Shown here: positions 50,033-57,943 of the stretch, in pieces | Position numbering within the stretch: the first letter of the stretch is position 1 | Layout of the letters: each line of letters begins with the position of its first letter | The notes under the pieces: generated by a model | Told to the model about the DNA's origin: nothing | Database searches by the model: none | What the model saw: the letters and a program-made list of their open reading frames with translations, nothing else | Origin: Chitinophaga japonensis | Lineage (GTDB): Bacteria; Bacteroidota; Bacteroidia; Chitinophagales; Chitinophagaceae | Assembly (NCBI RefSeq): GCF_007830125.1 | Contig: NZ_VLLG01000006.1 | Coordinates: forward strand, 62,001 to 126,000 | Direction of reading: 5' to 3' | Length of the DNA stretch: 64,000 bases | Made by a program: the position numbers and the translations under genes

Positions 50033-51379
50033 ATGACCAAACCCTTACCCTATACCCTATGTACACTGCTGCTGCTGTGCGCGGCCTGCTATAAGGAAGT
50101 GCCCCGCCCGGTCACGGCAGACTTCACCTATGTGCTGGCAGACAGCTCCCGTACCGTGCCCGCGGTGCTCAATTTCACCAACCGCAGCGTGGGCGCTACC
50201 GGCTTTAAATGGACCTTTGAAGGCGGGGAACCGGCTACTTCGGAATATGAGAACCCCGGCTCCGTAACCTTTAGCCAGGCAGGCGCCCACAAGGTGACCC
50301 TGGAAGCCTGGAATGAGGATACCCGCGAAACAAAGACCATCACCATCACGCTGGACAGCGCCGTGCAGGTGGCTTTTGATGCCGAAATACAGCTCAACGA
50401 CTTTTCACCCGTACAGGTAAAATTCACCAACCGTACTACCGGCGGCAGCGCCTGGAACTGGACCTTTGAAGGCGGGGACCCGGCCGCCGCGGAAGGCACT
50501 GCGCCGCCGCTCATTACGTTTACCACACCCGGCCCGCACGAAGTGACCCTGCAGGTAAGCAACGGCGGACAAACCTTCTCGCTCAGCAAAACCATCTCCG
50601 TAAAGCCGCCACTCAGCACGGACTTTGAAATAAGGCCCTCCTTCCATGACGATGATTATGAAGCGCCCCTGACCGCCATCCTGGAAAGCAAAAGCAGCAG
50701 CTACCTCAGCCAGCAGTGGCAAAGCAGCGGCGGCGTGCTGGACAGCGATACCGCGTCCAATACCACCCTCTTCCTGCAGGATCCCGGCACCTATACCATT
50801 ACGCTCAAAACGGCCAATGGCAAGGAGTCCGGCGCCATCACGCGCAGCATCACGGTAAAGCCCAATTCCCGCCTGCGCACTATCAAGGATGTGAAGCTGG
50901 GCATCAGCACCGCGCATGCGGATATTGGCTGCTTCTATTCCACCCGGCTGCGGAAAGTGTTCCGCAAAGGAGACGACCTTTCGGCAGGCGGCAAAGAGAT
51001 AGACCTGGTATTCTTCGGGCTTAACCGGAACTTTACCTATAACAAGTTCATATCCCCGGATTCGGCCGCCAGCTATACCTTTAGCGCTATACCCGGCGCT
51101 GCCGCCACCCGCTTCATCAACCGGCAGGAACAGTGCAACTGCAATGTGCAGCTCACCGTAGCCGATTTTGACAACATGCAGAGCGATGCGCCCCTGCAAA
51201 GCCTGCAATGGCCGGCCAATGCTACAGGCGGCCTGCAGTTTGACTATACCCTGCTACCCCGCGTGGTGCTGTTCCAAACGCAGGACGGGCGCAAAGGCGC
51301 GGTGAAAATAAAGGACTTCGTGCTGGAAGGCAGCACGGCCTATATATTGGCGGACATAAAAGTTCAGAAGTATGAATAA
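50033..51379 (+). CDS. PKD-domain lipoprotein
   Basis: 448 aa. Lipoprotein signal with lipobox L-C-A-A-C19. Three PKD-like repeats follow at about 25-108, 112-193 and 196-277, each with the pattern F-x-W-T-F-E-G-G and T-F-x-x-x-G-x-H-x-V-T-L. The first two repeats are close copies of each other (N-R-x-x-x-x-x-x-x-x-W-T-F-E-G-G). The C-terminal 170 residues are an unrecognised domain with a C-N-C motif. It is probably anchored in the outer membrane. The last eight bases overlap the start of the beta-barrel gene, so the two are likely made together and may form one complex. Confidence 0.88.
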   Translation: MTKPLPYTLCTLLLLCAACYKEVPRPVTADFTYVLADSSRTVPAVLNFTNRSVGATGFKWTFEGGEPATSEYENPGSVTFSQAGAHKVTLEAWNEDTRETKTITITLDSAVQVAFDAEIQLNDFSPVQVKFTNRTTGGSAWNWTFEGGDPAAAEGTAPPLITFTTPGPHEVTLQVSNGGQTFSLSKTISVKPPLSTDFEIRPSFHDDDYEAPLTAILESKSSSYLSQQWQSSGGVLDSDTASNTTLFLQDPGTYTITLKTANGKESGAITRSITVKPNSRLRTIKDVKLGISTAHADIGCFYSTRLRKVFRKGDDLSAGGKEIDLVFFGLNRNFTYNKFISPDSAASYTFSAIPGAAATRFINRQEQCNCNVQLTVADFDNMQSDAPLQSLQWPANATGGLQFDYTLLPRVVLFQTQDGRKGAVKIKDFVLEGSTAYILADIKVQKYE

Positions 51380-53096
51380 ACCCCTGGCCCTATGCCTATG
51401 CGCGGCAGTGTGCTTACCCCTGCTGTCACCGGCGCAACAGATCAACCTGGAAAATATCGGCGATATGTTTGGCAAAGGCAAGCCGCTTAAAGTGAACGGC
51501 GGCCTCAATGCCAGCACGGTATTCAACAGCGGCGGCGGCTACGGGCGGCAGCCTTTCACCTGGTTCATCAACGGCAGCCTGAACGCCAACCTGCTTGGCC
51601 AGCTCAACCTGCCCTTTTCCTTTAACCTCACCAATGCCGGCGCCGGCTATTCCTATCCCACCATGCCCAACCGCCTCAGCCTGCACCCTACCTACAAAGG
51701 CGTTACGGCCCATATCGGCGATGTGGTCATGTCGTTCTCGCCTTATACGCTGAACGGGCACCAGTTTACCGGTGTAGGCGTAGACGTGGCGCCGGAAAGC
51801 GGCTGGAGCATCAGCGCTATGTACGGCCGGCTGCTGCGCGCCGTGAACTATGACAGCACCAACCGCAGCGTGCTGCCCTCCTACCGGCGCATGGGTTACG
51901 GGGCTAAGCTGGCGCTGAACAGGGAGCACTATGCGCTGGCCCTCAGCTTTCTCCGCGCCAAGGACCATACCGATCCTGCGCAATACCTGCCGGATACGCT
52001 GCACATCTACCCGAAAGAGAACCTGACCGTAAGCCTGAGCGCTACCCTGCGACCCCGTAAAGGGCTGGAGCTGACAGCGGAGTATGCCAACAGCGCCATG
52101 AAGCTGGACCGGCGCGATAACCACGGGGCGGCCAAAACATCCGGCGGGAACCTGCTGGAAACCGTTTTTATGTACGAGGCCCGGAATACCCGCTTCTATA
52201 AAGCCTTGAAAGCAGGCTTGAACTATACCTTCTTCAAAAGCACCATCGGCCTGGGCTATGAGCGCATCGATCCCGGCTACCAGACCCTGGGCGCGTATTA
52301 CATGAACAACGACCTGGAGAACATCACCGTCAATTTCTCCCAGCCTTTCCTGAAGGACAAGGCCAATATAGCCGTTAACGTAGGCTACCAGCGCGACGAC
52401 CTGAGCCATACCAAAGCCGGCGCCACCTCGCGCATGGTCAGCTCCCTGAACGCCAATTACATGCCGGATGAAAAATGGAACCTCAATCTCAGCTATTCCA
52501 ACTTCCAGACCTATACCAACATCAGGCCGCAGTTTGAATACATTAACCAGACCGACCCTTACGGCAATATGGATACCCTGAACTTCAAACAGGTGTCGCA
52601 GAACGTAGGGCTTAATGTGAACTACATGATGAAGACCGCCGGCAACAAAAGCCATAACATTAACATGAACCTCAACGTACAGGATGCGGCGGACATACAG
52701 AACGGCGTATTGTGGAAAGGCAACGGCTCCCGTTTCTATAACGCCAACACGGCCTACACCCTGCTGCTGATACCGCGCCAGATCAGCTTTACCGGCGCCT
52801 TTAACTTAAGCTACAACAGCATCGGCCGCAACGATTTCCTGACGCTGGGCCCCACCCTGGGCATCAACGCAAAGCTGTTCGACAAAAAAGCTACCGCCGG
52901 CTTCACCACTTCCTATAACAGCAGCGCCAGCGACGGACAGCAACAGGGACAGGTGCTCAACCTGCGCGCGAACGCAGCCTACATTTTCCTGAAAAAACAT
53001 AATGTGAACCTGAATGCCGTGCACCAGACCCGGTGGACGCCCAAAGGCAACAGCAGCAACGTGACGGCAACGCTGGGGTATAATTACAGCTTTTAA
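51372..53096 (+). CDS. Outer-membrane beta-barrel protein, unknown function
   Basis: 574 aa. Signal peptide residues 1-21 (ends S-P-A-Q). The rest is a regular run of alternating hydrophobic/polar strands with aromatic girdles (for example L-N-A-N-L-L-G-Q-L-N-L-P-F-S-F-N-L) and ends G-Y-N-Y-S-F, the terminal Phe expected of barrels inserted by BamA. Length suggests roughly 20 or more strands. No plug domain or TonB box was seen, so it is not a typical TonB-dependent receptor. It is the last gene of the locus and overlaps the PKD lipoprotein gene. A role as export or anchoring pore for the locus is possible. Its stop overlaps the convergent rnhA stop. Confidence 0.82.
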   Translation: MNKPLALCLCAAVCLPLLSPAQQINLENIGDMFGKGKPLKVNGGLNASTVFNSGGGYGRQPFTWFINGSLNANLLGQLNLPFSFNLTNAGAGYSYPTMPNRLSLHPTYKGVTAHIGDVVMSFSPYTLNGHQFTGVGVDVAPESGWSISAMYGRLLRAVNYDSTNRSVLPSYRRMGYGAKLALNREHYALALSFLRAKDHTDPAQYLPDTLHIYPKENLTVSLSATLRPRKGLELTAEYANSAMKLDRRDNHGAAKTSGGNLLETVFMYEARNTRFYKALKAGLNYTFFKSTIGLGYERIDPGYQTLGAYYMNNDLENITVNFSQPFLKDKANIAVNVGYQRDDLSHTKAGATSRMVSSLNANYMPDEKWNLNLSYSNFQTYTNIRPQFEYINQTDPYGNMDTLNFKQVSQNVGLNVNYMMKTAGNKSHNINMNLNVQDAADIQNGVLWKGNGSRFYNANTAYTLLLIPRQISFTGAFNLSYNSIGRNDFLTLGPTLGINAKLFDKKATAGFTTSYNSSASDGQQQGQVLNLRANAAYIFLKKHNVNLNAVHQTRWTPKGNSSNVTATLGYNYSF

Positions 53097-53548
53097 CCCT
53101 GCTCAAACCCCTCGTCTGTCAGCCAGGGGCCATTATCCGCGGCCTGGGTGGCCAGTTCGTCACAGCGGTTGTTATAAGGGTTGCTGGCATGGCCTTTTAC
53201 CCAGGTCATTTTTACCTGGTGCTTTTTATACAGGGGAATGAACCGCTGCCAGAGGTCTTTATTTTTCTTGTCCTTGAAGCCGATCTTTACCCAGTTCCAG
53301 AGCCAGCCTTTTTCAATACTGTTTACAATGTATTCACTGTCGGTAAAGATATTCACGGCCAGCCCGTCCTTCTTCAATGCTTCCAGCCCGGTAATAACGG
53401 CCAGCAGCTCCATACGGTTATTGGTAGTGCGGCGGTATCCCTGCGACAGTTCCTTGCGCAGCTTGCCCCACATTAATATTACGCCATAACCGCCAGGGCC
53501 CGGGTTACCGCGTGATGCGCCGTCTGTGTAGATCGTAATTGCTGACAT
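53093..53548 (-). CDS. rnhA: Ribonuclease HI
   Basis: 151 aa, normal length. It cuts RNA in RNA-DNA hybrids. The four acidic catalytic residues are present: D9 in Y-T-D-G-A-S, E47 in M-E-L, D70 in T-D-S, and D130 in R-C-D-E-L-A, with H120 in V-K-G-H. The basic handle region (about 90-110, Lys-rich) is present. It is convergent with the barrel gene and overlaps it by four bases. Confidence 0.97.
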   Translation of the reverse strand: MSAITIYTDGASRGNPGPGGYGVILMWGKLRKELSQGYRRTTNNRMELLAVITGLEALKKDGLAVNIFTDSEYIVNSIEKGWLWNWVKIGFKDKKNKDLWQRFIPLYKKHQVKMTWVKGHASNPYNNRCDELATQAADNGPWLTDEGFEQG

Positions 53549-53555
53549 AAGGGTG

Positions 53556-53672
53556 CAATAATAATTAATAATGAAGAATTAATAATTAATAATCGTGGCA
53601 TCGGTGTTTCAAAAGAACACTTGTGCTACGAGTATTATTAATTATTAATGATTAATTCTTCATTATTAATTG
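53556..53672. repeat. AT-rich stem-loop repeat, copy 2
   Basis: Arms 53556-53593 and 53634-53672 (AATTAATAAT, GAAGAATTAATAAT words) are near-perfect inverted copies. The core 53594-53633 begins CGTGGCATCGGTGTTTCAA, matching copy 1 at 271-289 (CGTAGCAGCGGTGTTTCAA) except at three positions. GTGTT pairs with AACAC, and GTGGCA with TGCTAC (one G-U). It fills the gap between rnhA and the carboxylase gene, both on the minus strand, as copy 1 does between its two minus-strand genes. Confidence 0.8.
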
Positions 53673-53676
53673 CTGG

Positions 53677-55317
53677 CTACACCTGGAATACGCCCAGCTT
53701 AAACTCCTCCCCGGAAAGGGGCGCCTGGTTGGCGGCAGTGATGCCTTCGGAGATCACGCGGCGCGTCTCCGCAGGATCAATGATATCGTCTACCCACAAC
53801 CGCGCAGCGGCGTAGTAAGGGGTGGTTTGGCTGTTATACCGTTCTGTAATGGCCGACAGCAGCTTATTTTCTTCTTCCGGGCTGATCTCCTCCCCTTTTG
53901 CTTTCAGGGAAGCTACCTGTATCTGCAGCAGGGTTTTGGCTGCCTGCTCGCCGCCCATTACGGCTATTTTGGCGGTAGGCCAGGCATAAATGAAGCGCGG
54001 GCCATAGGCCTTGCCGCACATAGCGTAATTACCGGCCCCGTAAGAATTGCCGATAATGATAGTGATCTTGGGCACAATGGAGTTGGCCACGGCGTTCACC
54101 AGTTTAGCGCCGTCCTTGATGATGCCGGCATGTTCGCTGCGGCTGCCCACCATAAAACCGGTAACATCCTGCAGGAACACCAGGGGTATTTTTTTCTGGT
54201 TGCAGTTCATGATAAAACGGGCCGCCTTGTCCGCGCTGTCGTTATAGATCACGCCGCCCATCTGCATCTCGCCGCGTTTGCTTTTCACTATTTTGCGCTG
54301 GTTGGCTACGATTCCTACGGCCCAGCCGTCAATACGGGCATAGCCGCAAAGGATGCTCTTGCCGTAGTCCTGTTTGTATTGTTCAAATTCCGATCCGTCA
54401 GTCAATTGCGCGATCACGTCCAGCATGTCATAAGGCCGGGTGCTGTCCGCCGGCAGGATGCCGTACAGCAATTCCGGGTCTTTGGCGGGCGCTACCGGTG
54501 CTACCCGGTCAAAACCGGCGCTGGCAGGCGATCCCAGCCGGCTCATAATGCTGCGCACCTGGTCCAGGCATTCCTGGTCTGTTTTGAATTTGTAGTCCGC
54601 AATGCCGGATATCTCTGTATGGGTAACGGCGCCGCCTAACGTTTCCGCATCTACGCTTTCGCCAATGGCGGCCTTCACCAGGTAAGGGCCGGCCAGGAAA
54701 ATGGAGCCGTTGCCTTCCACCATCAGCACTTCGTCGCTCATAATGGGCAGGTAGGCGCCGCCAGCCACGCAACTGCCCATGACCGCCGCGATCTGCGTAA
54801 TGCCCATGGCGCTCATGCGGGCGTTGTTATAGAAAATACGGCCAAAATGTTCCTTGTCGGGGAATATCTCGTCCTGCATGGGCAGGTATACGCCGGCGCT
54901 GTCTACCAGGTAAATGATGGGCAACCGGTTTTCCATGGCTATTTCCTGCAGGCGCAGGTTCTTTTTACCGGTCATGGGGAACCAGGCGCCCGCTTTTACG
55001 GTCATATCATTGGCTACGATCATGCATTGCCGGCCGCTCACATAGCCGATGCCGCCTACTGTGCCAGCCGCCGGGCAACCGCCATGCTCCGTGTACATAT
55101 CGTAAGCGGCAAAGGCGCCGATCTCGGTAAACGGGGAGTCCTTATCCGTGAGATAAGCGATCCTTTCCCGGGGGGTGAGCTTGCCCTTCTGCCGCACCTT
55201 CTCCATATTCTTTTTCCCCCCGCCCTGTTCTATGACGGCCAGGCGCTGCTTCAGCGTACTGATGGCCATCCGCATGGCATCCTCATTCCGGTTGATCTCC
55301 AGTTGTTGTTGATCCAT
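53677..55317 (-). CDS. Acyl-CoA carboxylase carboxyltransferase (beta) subunit
   Basis: 546 aa. This is a biotin-dependent carboxyltransferase of the propionyl-/methylcrotonyl-CoA carboxylase type. N-terminal R-E-R-I-A-Y-L-T-D, then D-M-Y-T-E-H-G-G and S-G-R-Q-C-M-I-V-A-N-D form the first crotonase half. D-S-A-G-V-Y-L-P-M-Q-D-E-I-F-P, G-S-C-V-A-G-G-A-Y-L-P-I-M-S-D-E and the second-half loop V-T-G-F-M-V-G form the active site. The D-S-A-G-x-x-L-P-x-Q and G-A-Y-x-P-x-M-S-D-E blocks point towards methylcrotonyl-CoA (leucine breakdown) more than propionyl-CoA, but this is not certain. No biotin carboxylase subunit gene is adjacent. Confidence 0.92.
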   Translation of the reverse strand: MDQQQLEINRNEDAMRMAISTLKQRLAVIEQGGGKKNMEKVRQKGKLTPRERIAYLTDKDSPFTEIGAFAAYDMYTEHGGCPAAGTVGGIGYVSGRQCMIVANDMTVKAGAWFPMTGKKNLRLQEIAMENRLPIIYLVDSAGVYLPMQDEIFPDKEHFGRIFYNNARMSAMGITQIAAVMGSCVAGGAYLPIMSDEVLMVEGNGSIFLAGPYLVKAAIGESVDAETLGGAVTHTEISGIADYKFKTDQECLDQVRSIMSRLGSPASAGFDRVAPVAPAKDPELLYGILPADSTRPYDMLDVIAQLTDGSEFEQYKQDYGKSILCGYARIDGWAVGIVANQRKIVKSKRGEMQMGGVIYNDSADKAARFIMNCNQKKIPLVFLQDVTGFMVGSRSEHAGIIKDGAKLVNAVANSIVPKITIIIGNSYGAGNYAMCGKAYGPRFIYAWPTAKIAVMGGEQAAKTLLQIQVASLKAKGEEISPEEENKLLSAITERYNSQTTPYYAAARLWVDDIIDPAETRRVISEGITAANQAPLSGEEFKLGVFQV

Positions 55318-55442
55318 AGCTGTTGTATTTAGGCTCTAAATGTAACGAAGAATAAAGACATGGTAAAAAGTGGCATGGAAAAACGGATACGGCAAAATAT
55401 TTGTAAATTTAAGTTCACGGTAAACATAAACCTGCAATTACC

Positions 55443-55913
55443 ATGTCACATCTGGAATTCCTGGCGCAATCACTGCAAAACCTGTATGACGGCTCTCCCT
55501 GGATAGACGTTATTTTCACCGAACATCTCAAACGGGTGAACGCACAGCAGGCCGTACAGCGCATTAACGGCTCCAATTGTATATGGCAGATCGTTAACCA
55601 CCTTATTTACTGGAACCAGCGGGTGCTGCGCTATATGCACAATGAACAGCCTGAGCAGGAAGGCGACCTGCCGGATTTTTACCTGCCGGAAAATCATGGG
55701 GAGGAAAACTGGGAAGCCACCCGGCACCGGCTGGAGCATTCGGTAGAGCACCTGGCGAGCGCCATCCGCGCTTTCCCGGAAGAGAAGCTATATGAGTTGT
55801 TTCCCGGCACCAGCCACCCCGCGGCCTACTATTTCCAGGGCGTGGTGGACCATGCTTCGTACCACCTGGGACAGATCGTGCTGCTGAGCAAGTACAGCAA
55901 CGTTAGTGAGTAG
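55443..55913 (+). CDS. DinB family protein
   Basis: 156 aa. The family is a four-helix bundle with a metal site of three His. A first His lies in helix 2 (Q-I-V-N-H-L-I-Y-W) and two more near the C-terminus (V-V-D-H-A-S-Y-H-L-G-Q-I). Some members are thiol-dependent transferases using bacillithiol or mycothiol. The specific reaction is unknown. It overlaps the convergent MarR-GNAT gene by eleven bases. Confidence 0.88.
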   Translation: MSHLEFLAQSLQNLYDGSPWIDVIFTEHLKRVNAQQAVQRINGSNCIWQIVNHLIYWNQRVLRYMHNEQPEQEGDLPDFYLPENHGEENWEATRHRLEHSVEHLASAIRAFPEEKLYELFPGTSHPAAYYFQGVVDHASYHLGQIVLLSKYSNVSE

Positions 55914-56841
55914 TTATCTCCAATTCATATCTTTCCTCATACAACCGGTGGCCCCACATTTCCTGGGGCGTCACCTCCGTTCTCCTGAACCCGGCGCGGG
56001 TGTATAAGGCCGCCGCCGTGGTCTGCTGGTTGGTGGTGAGCAGGTATACCTGCCGGTAACCTTTTTCGCGGCAAAAAGCCAGCGCATCCTCCACCAGTTT
56101 TTTACCCAACCCGATGCCCCGCATGTCCGGGTGCACCAGCAGCCAGCGCAGTTGCGCCAGCGTGGCGGAATGCCCCAGTATGGCTACCGCGCCTACAATG
56201 CGGCCGCGCCAGGTAGCCAGGAATACCCGGTCCTTACCCGGATCATAATTTTGCAGAAAATCGTAAAAGGTTTTGCAGACATAGGTCTCAAACTCCAGGT
56301 TGTAGGCGGTTTCTTTCGCATAAATATCTCCATGCAGGTAAATCAGGTATCCCACATCTCCCGGCTGTAGCTGATGCCGAAACACCAGGTCCTGCAGGGT
56401 GAGTGGCTGCTTTTCTCCCAGGCACTGGCGGATGGTTTGCATGGATTCAGTCACTTCCTGCTGCTGTACCTCCGGCAGGGGGGCCAGCACCTGCCTTATC
56501 TGCTCATTGGAGCGCTCGTCCAGGGTTTGCAGCAGGCGCTTCCCCTTGGCGGTAAGCTGCAGGTACCAGGTACGGCCGTCTGTGGCGGACTGCCGGCGGC
56601 TTACTATTTTATCCCGCTCAAATGCTTTCAGCATACGGCTGAGATAACCGCCGTCTATCTGCAGGCGCTCTGTAAGCAGCCCCGCCGTACAGTTATCCGT
56701 ATGCCCGATCTCGTAGAGGGCCCGCACTTCCGATAAAGAATAGGGACTGTCCAGCATATGCTGGTTCAGCAGGCCTATCAGCCTGGTATAAAAACGGTTG
56801 AACTGCCGGATGGCAAGAATAGTTGCTGGTTTGACAGGCAT
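55903..56841 (-). CDS. MarR-type regulator fused to a GNAT acetyltransferase domain
   Basis: 312 aa. Residues about 1-145 form a MarR winged helix (L-S-E-V-R-A-L-Y-E-I, then L-L-T-E-R-L-Q-I-D-G-G-Y-L-S-R-M-L-K-A-F-E-R-D as recognition helix, and the wing). Residues about 160-305 form a GNAT domain with the acetyl-CoA loop R-G-I-G-L-G-K-K-L-V at about 235-244 and A-L-Y-T-R-A-G-F near 280. Such fusions pair DNA binding with an acetylation or ligand-sensing domain. It is divergent from the AraC gene; two 19-base direct repeats lie between them and overlap its likely promoter, suggesting self-control. Confidence 0.93.
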   Translation of the reverse strand: MPVKPATILAIRQFNRFYTRLIGLLNQHMLDSPYSLSEVRALYEIGHTDNCTAGLLTERLQIDGGYLSRMLKAFERDKIVSRRQSATDGRTWYLQLTAKGKRLLQTLDERSNEQIRQVLAPLPEVQQQEVTESMQTIRQCLGEKQPLTLQDLVFRHQLQPGDVGYLIYLHGDIYAKETAYNLEFETYVCKTFYDFLQNYDPGKDRVFLATWRGRIVGAVAILGHSATLAQLRWLLVHPDMRGIGLGKKLVEDALAFCREKGYRQVYLLTTNQQTTAAALYTRAGFRRTEVTPQEMWGHRLYEERYELEITTH

Positions 56842-56880
56842 GGCAAATCCTCTTAAATCGCTTCACAAATATCCGGACTA

Positions 56881-56920
56881 TATTTGACAAAAGCAACTAT
56901 TTATTTGACAAAGTCAAGTA
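56881..56920. promoter_or_regulatory. Two direct operator-like repeats in the divergent promoter region
   Basis: TATTTGACAAAAGCAACTA (56881-56899) and TATTTGACAAAGTCAAGTA (56902-56920) agree at 16 of 19 positions and start 21 bases apart, two helical turns, so two dimers could sit on the same DNA face. The second copy contains the palindrome TTGAC-AAA-GTCAA. They are upstream of both divergent genes; GATATTTG (56873-56866, minus) nearby is one base off the -7 consensus. Confidence 0.6.
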
Positions 56921-56953
56921 ATTGAAAAATGATAAATTCTTTAACTTGGGTGC

Positions 56954-57856
56954 ATGCACTTAGTCCGTTCCATCCAGGAGTACTGCCGGCACATCAACAT
57001 TCCGCCGCCCCGGCATCCGCATTATGACATCCGCCGCTTTGAGGATAATATGAAAACCGTGCATACCGTAGTAGCGCCGTTCCGCCATGAATGCTATGCC
57101 ATTGCCCTCCGGGTAGCGGGCAGCAACCGGCAGGTGAACGGGGCCTTGCTGCACGGTAACATCTTCTTCAACTCGCCTTACCAGGTAATATCCTGGGATA
57201 TACTGCCGGACTGGAAAGGTTTTTACATACTTTTCGATACAGATTTCGTGAATGGCAATCCCCTGTGGCAGCATTTCCTGGCGGACTTTCCCTTTTGCCG
57301 TACAGACAAGGCCATCCCTTTCAATGTACCGCCCGACCTGCTGGCATACCTGCAGGTCCTGTTTGAAAAAATATACACGGAATACCATTCCTCCCACCCG
57401 GACAATTTCCAACTGATATATGCCTACACACACCTGCTGCTGCTGTACGTAAAACGCTTCTTCGAGGCGCATGCCTTTACCGGCGAGGACTTGCAGCAGC
57501 ACAACCGGAATGCGGACATCCAACTCCTCTCCCGCTTCCAGACGCTGATAGAATACAGCTTCTTCCATACGCCGCAGGATGCCGCCCTGCACTCCCCTGC
57601 CTACTATGCCCAGCAACTGCACGTGCATCCCAATTACCTGAACGCGGTGATAAAGCGCATTACCGGCAAAACGGCCCGCCAACTGGTGCACCAGCACCTG
57701 CTGCTCCTTTCCCGGCAAATGCTGGCCCAAACGGATAAAAGCATCAAGGAGATCGCTTTCCTGCTGGCTTTCCGCGAAGCCACCCATTTCAGCGCCTTTT
57801 TCAGGAAATACATGCAGCAAACCCCGGCACAATACCGGGAGCAACACCAGCAGTAA
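56954..57856 (+). CDS. AraC-family transcriptional regulator
   Basis: 300 aa. The N-terminal half (about 30-170) looks like a cupin ligand-binding domain. The C-terminal hundred residues hold the double helix-turn-helix: Y-A-Q-Q-L-H-V-H-P-N-Y-L-N-A-V-I-K, and D-K-S-I-K-E-I-A-F-L-L-A-F-R-E-A-T-H-F-S-A-F-F-R-K, ending Q-T-P-A-Q-Y-R. The inducer is unknown. The hydrolase fusion gene starts 87 bases downstream on the same strand and is a natural target. Upstream are the paired repeats shared with the MarR-GNAT gene. Confidence 0.93.
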   Translation: MHLVRSIQEYCRHINIPPPRHPHYDIRRFEDNMKTVHTVVAPFRHECYAIALRVAGSNRQVNGALLHGNIFFNSPYQVISWDILPDWKGFYILFDTDFVNGNPLWQHFLADFPFCRTDKAIPFNVPPDLLAYLQVLFEKIYTEYHSSHPDNFQLIYAYTHLLLLYVKRFFEAHAFTGEDLQQHNRNADIQLLSRFQTLIEYSFFHTPQDAALHSPAYYAQQLHVHPNYLNAVIKRITGKTARQLVHQHLLLLSRQMLAQTDKSIKEIAFLLAFREATHFSAFFRKYMQQTPAQYREQHQQ

Positions 57857-57943
57857 GTATTTGAAATTTGTCAGGCTTGCTTTGTTGTTTGTTATCCCCT
57901 TGCCTGCTTTGCGCCCATCTTTGCGCTACAAAACACAAAGCAC

